From an uncultured bacterium (GTDB lineage Bacteria > Cyanobacteriota > Vampirovibrionia > Gastranaerophilales > Gastranaerophilaceae): 27,223 nt of DNA. The notes under the pieces were generated by a model, which worked only from the letters and a program-made list of their open reading frames with translations, was not told the origin of the DNA and made no database searches. Position 1 is the stretch's first letter; each line of letters opens with the position of its first letter. Made by a program: the position numbers and the translations under genes. The stretch spans positions 1 through 27,223 of the forward strand of contig CAROLD010000023.1 in the NCBI GenBank assembly GCA_949035555.1, read 5' to 3'. Of the stretch, positions 22,555-27,223 are shown piece by piece.

Positions 22555-24027
22555 TTACGAAGCAGTAAACAGCATTTTAAGTTCTTTTTCAATATTCATA
22601 AACACACTTGCCCAATCTCCGTGGTCAGGCTGACGGAATATCTTAACAGTGTCATACCAGTCACAGTGTGTTAAATCTGTATGCCAGCGCCAGTTGTAAA
22701 TATATGGTAAAAGTACATAACAAGGCTTTTTCATAGCTCCAGCAAGATGTGCCAGAGATGTGTCATTGCATATTATCAAATCCATATTTTCAACCGCTCC
22801 TGCTGTATCCGAGAAATTTGTAAATGTTGAGCCTAAATCGATAACATTGTATCTTTCTTTAATTTTTTCAAATTCTTCAGCGCCTTCAAATGTCTGGCAA
22901 GAGTAGAACTGCGTATTTTTAAGCTCAAACAGTTTGAAAAAGTCTTCGACTTTTAATACACGTTCTTTATCGTAGAATGTATTTCCCTGCCATTTAATAC
23001 CTATTTTGAATTTATCATTGTTGAAATATCTTTCTTTATAGTATGCAATTTTTGCAGGGTTAGCTTTAATATATCCATCATTGTGATGGACGAACATATC
23101 ATCACCTTTTTTACCCATAACATGCGGAATGCTTAAAAACGGAATATGATAATCAAAGTCCATATGACGTTCAAAATCAAAAAGTTCCATAATTTCTGCG
23201 CCATAAGAATTTTCACGAAAAAGCGGAGCTAATTCTTTTTGTGGTTTAAGAATAACTTTTTTACACATGTTTGTAAGTTCAGGCATAAAACGGTAGAACA
23301 TTAGTACATCGCCGAATCCTGCTTCATAATATGTATATAGAATCTTATCAGACAGGTCTTCTCCCTGCCATATTGGTTTTTCTTTCATAAGGTTCGGGTA
23401 AGTTTTTTCTTGCGATACAATTGCGCTGTGGCGGCATAAACGAGCTTCAAAGCATTTTAGCCCTTCTTCGTAGTTTTTGGTCTGCATATGTGCCAGTGAC
23501 AGAAAATATGTTGACTCCCAGTCTTCAGGATTTATCTCAAGAGCTTTTTGGTAGCATTTTACTGCATCTTGAGGTTTGTTTTCATTAAAACAAAGATATG
23601 CAAGATTAAAATATGCTTCGTGGCTTTTTGGGTTTAATTCAATTGCTTTATAGTAGGATTCTTTTGCTTTATCCCAGTCGTGGTGATTTTTATAAGCCAT
23701 TGCAAGATTAAATCTGTATTCATATTTTTGTGGGAATTGTTTTGTTAATTCTTCATACATACCGATTGCAATTTCAAAATCACCTTTTTGTAAATACACT
23801 CCGGCAAGGTTTTCGTAATAGTATATTTCAGGCTTAATTGCAATAGCTTTTTTTATACAGGCTTCGGCTTCAAGATAGTCAGATGCCTGATAATATAACA
23901 ATCCCAACAAATCCCAAACTTCGTGATTTTGAGAATTTTCTGTCAGTATTTCCATATATAAATCTCTTGCAGGTGTTAGTTTACCTTCTTTGTGATATGA
24001 AAATGCTTGTTTAAATTTTTCAGTCAT
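22555..24027 (-). CDS. TPR protein with GT41/GT9-like glycosyltransferase domain
   Basis: A 490-residue cytosolic protein. Residues 1-205 contain about six TPRs (for example WDLLGLLYYQASDYLEAE, FNLAMAYKNHHDWDKAKE). Residues 215-490 form a GT-B-like domain with the signature WQGEDLSDKILYTYYEAGFGD followed by MFYRFMPEL, then KIGIKWQGN, DLIICNDTSLAHLAGAM and WRWHTDLTHCDWYDTVKIFRQ. This is the TPR-associated glycosyltransferase family related to heptosyltransferases and O-GlcNAc transferases; donor and acceptor are unknown. AGAGGAAAC precedes the ATG. It lies 13 bp after the second metal-exporter-like gene and is probably cotranscribed with both exporters. Confidence 0.87.
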   Translation of the reverse strand: MTEKFKQAFSYHKEGKLTPARDLYMEILTENSQNHEVWDLLGLLYYQASDYLEAEACIKKAIAIKPEIYYYENLAGVYLQKGDFEIAIGMYEELTKQFPQKYEYRFNLAMAYKNHHDWDKAKESYYKAIELNPKSHEAYFNLAYLCFNENKPQDAVKCYQKALEINPEDWESTYFLSLAHMQTKNYEEGLKCFEARLCRHSAIVSQEKTYPNLMKEKPIWQGEDLSDKILYTYYEAGFGDVLMFYRFMPELTNMCKKVILKPQKELAPLFRENSYGAEIMELFDFERHMDFDYHIPFLSIPHVMGKKGDDMFVHHNDGYIKANPAKIAYYKERYFNNDKFKIGIKWQGNTFYDKERVLKVEDFFKLFELKNTQFYSCQTFEGAEEFEKIKERYNVIDLGSTFTNFSDTAGAVENMDLIICNDTSLAHLAGAMKKPCYVLLPYIYNWRWHTDLTHCDWYDTVKIFRQPDHGDWASVFMNIEKELKMLFTAS

Positions 24028-24040
24028 CTGTTTCCTCTAA

Positions 24041-25036
24041 TTATAGCTGAATACCAAGTATGTTTAACAAATTGTTGATATTGAATACATTATACTGGAA
24101 CATTAGACCAACAAGTGTTCCCACAATAACAAGTATTGAAATAATTATTGCGGTATCTTTTTTGTCTCCGTTTTTGTTTAATAATACCAATATACCGAGT
24201 CCGCCTGAGGTGCATAATCCGGCAAGCAAAGAGCCGAAGCTTATTGTATTTTTTACAAATAAAATGGTAAGCATTACAGATATTGCGCAGTTTGGAATTA
24301 AACCAATTAAAGATACCAAAAACGGCTGGAGCGGTGAATTCATCAAACAGTATTTTGCAACAGTGTCTTCTGTTCCGGCTCTGGATAGTAAAAATCCGAG
24401 TATAAGTGAGATTGCAAGAATAAATATAAATATATTTACAGTATGTTTTAGAGGATGAAGCCAGAAATCTTTTGATTTTGCCGCATCCGATAATGTATGA
24501 TGACAACAACCGTGTGCATTTTTAACTTCGGTTGGTTGGTCTAAAACAGGGTCTTTTGCTTCATACTTTATGAATAAATCCACAATGTAACCAACAATTA
24601 TCGCGAGAATAATTTTTATTATTATAATTGGTAGTATTAAATATGCTTTCTGAGGGTATGTAAGCAATATAGGAATAGCTTCATCAGATGTTGCAAGGTA
24701 AACTGCTATAAGAGTTCCACGGCTTAAAAGTCTTCTTGTATAAATTGTGCTTGCGATAACCGAAAATCCGCATTGCGGAATAGAAGCCAGAAGACTGCCA
24801 AATAAAGGTCCTACCTTTTTGATAAAGAAGACAAATAAATGTCTTTTCTTTGTGAAATATTGTTCAATAATTTCAATTAGTACGAAAACGATAAATAAAA
24901 ATGGAACAATATTCAAACTGTCAATTAGTGCATCTTTAACAAATTCTGGCAAAAAGCCAATCGGTTCAATGAGGTGATGCGGTAAGTTAAGAATAAAATC
25001 CATTATGTTAGATAACAAATTCAATAGTCCGTGCAT
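24041..25036 (-). CDS. ArsP_2 family ten-TM putative heavy-metal exporter, copy B
   Basis: A 331-residue polytopic protein of the PF11449 type (DUF2899/ArsP_2, putative manganese or arsenic efflux). Two pseudo-repeated halves carry SIPQCGFSVIAST and IPNCAISVMLT; each has a conserved cysteine and helix-breaking Pro. They are separated by a hydrophilic loop with HGCCHH (H175, C177, C178, H179, H180), a likely metal-binding site. The ATG is preceded by AGGA. It follows its paralogue after 9 bp. Substrate metal is not proven; the family name is based on homology only. Confidence 0.85.
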   Translation of the reverse strand: MHGLLNLLSNIMDFILNLPHHLIEPIGFLPEFVKDALIDSLNIVPFLFIVFVLIEIIEQYFTKKRHLFVFFIKKVGPLFGSLLASIPQCGFSVIASTIYTRRLLSRGTLIAVYLATSDEAIPILLTYPQKAYLILPIIIIKIILAIIVGYIVDLFIKYEAKDPVLDQPTEVKNAHGCCHHTLSDAAKSKDFWLHPLKHTVNIFIFILAISLILGFLLSRAGTEDTVAKYCLMNSPLQPFLVSLIGLIPNCAISVMLTILFVKNTISFGSLLAGLCTSGGLGILVLLNKNGDKKDTAIIISILVIVGTLVGLMFQYNVFNINNLLNILGIQL

Positions 25037-25045
25037 TATTTAATC

Positions 25046-26041
25046 CTATCTTGCAAAAAATTCTCTGATAATATCCACTACAGCAAGATTATAATAAATA
25101 ATCATTCCTGTGACAATAGCAGTTACAAGCAGTATGATTGTAATTAAAGTAGTTTCGTTTTTGTTATCACAGCGTTTTGCAAGTGTCATTAAGCCGAGAC
25201 CGGTTGTGGTTATTAACCCGGCAAGAAAAGCAGGGAAGCTGATCACACCTTTAATAAATGCAATTGCAAGAAATACAGATACAAAGCAGTTGGAAACAAG
25301 CCCAAGTGCCGCAGTTGCTGCTACCTGATACGGCGAATTTATCATTAAGAAGTTTGCTAAGTTTTCTGTTGACCCGAAAGCATGAGGCTGGATTGCGCCA
25401 TAATAGAAAGAAAGACAGATAAATGTAAACATAAACATGTTAAATGTATGAGTAAGGGGATGCATATACCAGTATGGCGGATTTTCTACGGTTTGAATTC
25501 TGTGATGACAGCAAGCAGGTTCGTTTAAATCCGAATTAATTGCATTAACATCTTCTAATAAAGTTCTCTTTTTTTGAAGAACAGCTTCAATAATATCAAC
25601 TCCATAAGCAACAAGCAGTGCAACTATCATTTTTATAACAATAATCGGTATAATAATAAATGCTTTGCTCAAGTCCATAAATAATAGCGGAAGTGCATCA
25701 TCTGAGCATACAATAAAGAAAGAAAGCAATGTTCCGCGAGTAATCATTTTTCTTGAATAGAATGTACTTGCAATAACCTGATAACCGCATTCAGGAATGT
25801 TAGAAATTGAAGCGCCGAATAGAGGTCCGAATTTTTGTAGTAATCTTACAAAAATATTAATGTGGGTTAAGAAAAATCTTTCCAACAGTTCAATTGCATA
25901 ATACAAAATATAAAGTATAGGAATAAAATAAATACTCTCAATAAGTGCTTTTTTAATATATTCTACTAAAATGGGGCATTGATTGATTAAAAATGCCGGT
26001 ACTCCTATAACTTCCTGTATATGTTGTATTAATTCTTCCAT
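25046..26041 (-). CDS. ArsP_2 family ten-TM putative heavy-metal exporter, copy A
   Basis: A paralogue of the next gene with the same length (331 residues from ATG 26041, preceded by AGAGG). A TTG at 26062 would add seven residues and is not preferred. Shared blocks are NIPECGYQVIASTFYSR, TRGTLL, CSDDALPLLF, LMINSPYQ and VSNCFVSVFL. The central loop has CCHH at C177, C178, H179, H180, exactly the same positions as in copy B. The tandem pair could work as a heterodimer or as two exporters of different specificity. It is first in the minus-strand operon and divergent from alr. Confidence 0.85.
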   Translation of the reverse strand: MEELIQHIQEVIGVPAFLINQCPILVEYIKKALIESIYFIPILYILYYAIELLERFFLTHINIFVRLLQKFGPLFGASISNIPECGYQVIASTFYSRKMITRGTLLSFFIVCSDDALPLLFMDLSKAFIIIPIIVIKMIVALLVAYGVDIIEAVLQKKRTLLEDVNAINSDLNEPACCHHRIQTVENPPYWYMHPLTHTFNMFMFTFICLSFYYGAIQPHAFGSTENLANFLMINSPYQVAATAALGLVSNCFVSVFLAIAFIKGVISFPAFLAGLITTTGLGLMTLAKRCDNKNETTLITIILLVTAIVTGMIIYYNLAVVDIIREFFAR

Positions 26042-26073
26042 AAATCCTGCCTCTTTCTTCAAGTTTCAATAAT

Positions 26074-26121
26074 TATCCTACCATAGTTCACAATAAATAG
26101 GTATCAAATACTTGTAGGATA
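26074..26121 (-). promoter_or_regulatory. Inverted repeat in exporter/alr intergenic region
   Basis: TATCCTAC (26074-26081) and GTAGGATA (26114-26121) are exact inverted 8-bp arms 32 bp apart, in the leader side of the metal-exporter operon. A small GTAT/ATAC hairpin lies between them. TATAAT (26152-26147, minus), with TTGCGT (26176-26171) 18 nt upstream, could be the promoter, giving a leader of about 100 nt. This does not match the yybP-ykoY Mn riboswitch consensus as far as I can see. Confidence 0.4.
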
Positions 26122-26137
26122 TCTAAAGGAAATTAAC

Positions 26138-26166
26138 TTGCCGATAATTATATTTTGTCCTATACT
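26138..26166 (+). promoter_or_regulatory. alr promoter TTGCCG-N17-TATACT
   Basis: TTGCCG (26138-26143), exactly 17 nt, then TATACT (26161-26166). The alr ATG is only 10 nt after the -10 element, so the transcript would have a leader of at most a few nucleotides. No Shine-Dalgarno is visible. Confidence 0.55.
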
Positions 26167-26175
26167 ATAAACGCA

Positions 26176-27223
26176 ATGAAAAACACGAGACAAACAAATA
26201 TAAACATCCATCGTGATGCTTGGGTAGAAATTAATATTTCGAATTTGGAAAATAATATTAGAGAGATAAAAAAGAATGTTCCAAAAGGAGTAAAACTTCT
26301 CGGAGTTGTAAAAGCTGATGCCTATGGACATGGTTCTGTTATGCTGGCACCTACACTTCTTGCAAGCGGGATAGATATGCTTGGAGTTGCCTCTATTGAT
26401 GAAGGTGTTGATTTGAGACAGGCAGGTATCTCTTGTGAAATTTTGGTACTTGGTGCTGTTCCTGTTTGGGCTGTAGAAAGTGCAGTAAAAAGCAATTTAA
26501 GTATTTCAATATTTTCCCGTGGGCATCTTGATGCTTGTAAAAATGCATTCAATCGTACCGGAATAAAGCCAAAAGTTCACGTTAAACTGGATACAGGAAT
26601 GAATAGAATAGGTGTTTGTACTGACGAAGCCGTTGAATTTATAAAAAATGTCCAATCTTGTGAGTTTCTGGATTTACAGGGAATCTTTACTCATCTTGCT
26701 GCGGCAGAAGAGTTTGAAAAAGCTCAGGAACAAATTGAAAAGTGGAATAGTGTTATAAATAACATCAATACTGACGGGTTACTTTTGCATATTCTAAATA
26801 CCGCAGGGACAATTTGTTATGATGTGTCGAATTCCAATATGAGAAGGGTTGGAATTTCATTATACGGTTTGTATCCTGATTTTCCTAAAATTGCGTTTAA
26901 CAAACCTAATTTGAAACAATTGATATCTCTAAAGGGAAGAATCGTAAATATTCATACAGCAAAAGATGGTGAGGGTGTAAGTTATTCTCATACTTTTACC
27001 GCCAGAGGAGAACGTACAATTGCAACAGTTCCTCTGGGCTATGCTGATGGAATTCCGAGACTTCTTTCCAATAAAATTACCGGTCGCCTCAATGGTGTTG
27101 AAGTGCCTCAGGTTGGTAATATAACAATGGATCAAATGATGTTTGATATAACAGGTGTAAAAGCTGTGGAAGGTGATATTATTACCCTTCTTGATGAGGA
27201 AAAATCAATTGATGAATGGGCAA
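26176..27223 (+). CDS. alr: Alanine racemase, C-terminus beyond window
   Basis: PLP enzyme converting L- to D-alanine for peptidoglycan; only the first 349 residues are in the window. PLP lysine K46 lies in VVKADAYGHG, the diagnostic signature. Further blocks are HVKLDTGMNRIG, GIFTHLAAAEE, RRVGISLYGLYP, the catalytic Tyr Y270 in GVSYSHTF, PLGYADGIPR and NITMDQMMFD. The start ATG 26176 has no ribosome site; it fits a leaderless or near-leaderless transcript. An alternative start further in is unlikely because the AWVEIN strand at residues 15-20 is conserved in the family. It is divergent from the exporter operon. Confidence 0.96.
   Translation, partial: MKNTRQTNINIHRDAWVEINISNLENNIREIKKNVPKGVKLLGVVKADAYGHGSVMLAPTLLASGIDMLGVASIDEGVDLRQAGISCEILVLGAVPVWAVESAVKSNLSISIFSRGHLDACKNAFNRTGIKPKVHVKLDTGMNRIGVCTDEAVEFIKNVQSCEFLDLQGIFTHLAAAEEFEKAQEQIEKWNSVINNINTDGLLLHILNTAGTICYDVSNSNMRRVGISLYGLYPDFPKIAFNKPNLKQLISLKGRIVNIHTAKDGEGVSYSHTFTARGERTIATVPLGYADGIPRLLSNKITGRLNGVEVPQVGNITMDQMMFDITGVKAVEGDIITLLDEEKSIDEWA

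Noticed and set aside
24060..24509. Open frames overlapping copy B of the metal exporter
   Set aside because: Low-complexity shadow frames with no domain; the ArsP_2 frame has conserved motifs.
26063..26175. yybP-ykoY manganese riboswitch before the metal exporters
   Set aside because: Expected because of the family, but the conserved GGGGAGUA-type segments are not seen on the minus strand.

Overview
The window is AT-rich bacterial DNA with short intergenic gaps, several small operons and the standard genetic code. TGA is used as an ordinary stop, for example by the YkgJ-like gene at 17091. The gene mix suggests a gut-type Candidatus Gastranaerophilales/Melainabacteria (Vampirovibrionia, non-photosynthetic relatives of Cyanobacteria). 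Pointers are pilin-like proteins with an MTLPTLIANT-type N-terminus, small lineage-type proteins with no clear family, a separate glycyl-tRNA synthetase beta chain and the MEP-pathway enzyme IspG. The taxonomic call is an inference from recognised protein styles, not from a marker search.

Left part (1-5215, minus): one enormous open reading frame, cut by the window edge, fills the first fifth. I read it through in frame without a stop. It has an N-terminal EF-hand, acidic YD-like repeats, a LysM module, an annexin-like stretch, a hydrophobic Ala/Gly segment and a C-terminal run of 24-bp repeats encoding KVGDGD(G/D)G. It is probably a large surface or secreted protein, although it has no Sec signal peptide.

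5.2-9.5 kb: a small cupin, an ICMT/PEMT-type membrane methyltransferase, a zinc-ribbon protein with a pilin-like tail, peptide chain release factor 2 (prfB) with an intact programmed +1 frameshift site, and a multi-pass membrane protein.

9.5-13.9 kb (all minus): a 5'-nucleotidase/UshA-type phosphatase, a small TM1266/ACT-like protein, a small charged protein of unknown function, and glyS.

13.9-16.1 kb (plus): a structured leader, a NarL/FixJ-type response regulator, a soluble histidine kinase and a small membrane protein. The first two probably form a two-component pair.

16.1-18.5 kb (minus): a phosphoesterase, a YkgJ-like cysteine-cluster protein and rlmN, closely packed; the last two overlap by 4 bp.

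18.5-22.5 kb (plus): ispG, then a cell-envelope cluster of a small exported protein, an exported TPR protein and a large exported GH10-like (DUF187) glycosidase.

22.5-26.0 kb (minus): two tandem ArsP_2-type ten-TM putative metal exporters, followed by a TPR-glycosyltransferase in the same operon. Divergent from these is alr (alanine racemase), cut by the right edge.

Recurring regulatory traits: several promoters of the form TTGCNN-N16..18-TATAAT, and several starts (prfB, ispG, alr, possibly the YkgJ gene) that lack a Shine-Dalgarno sequence and lie only 6-11 nt after a -10 hexamer, as expected for leaderless or nearly leaderless mRNAs. No tRNA, rRNA, CRISPR array, insertion sequence or prophage was recognised.
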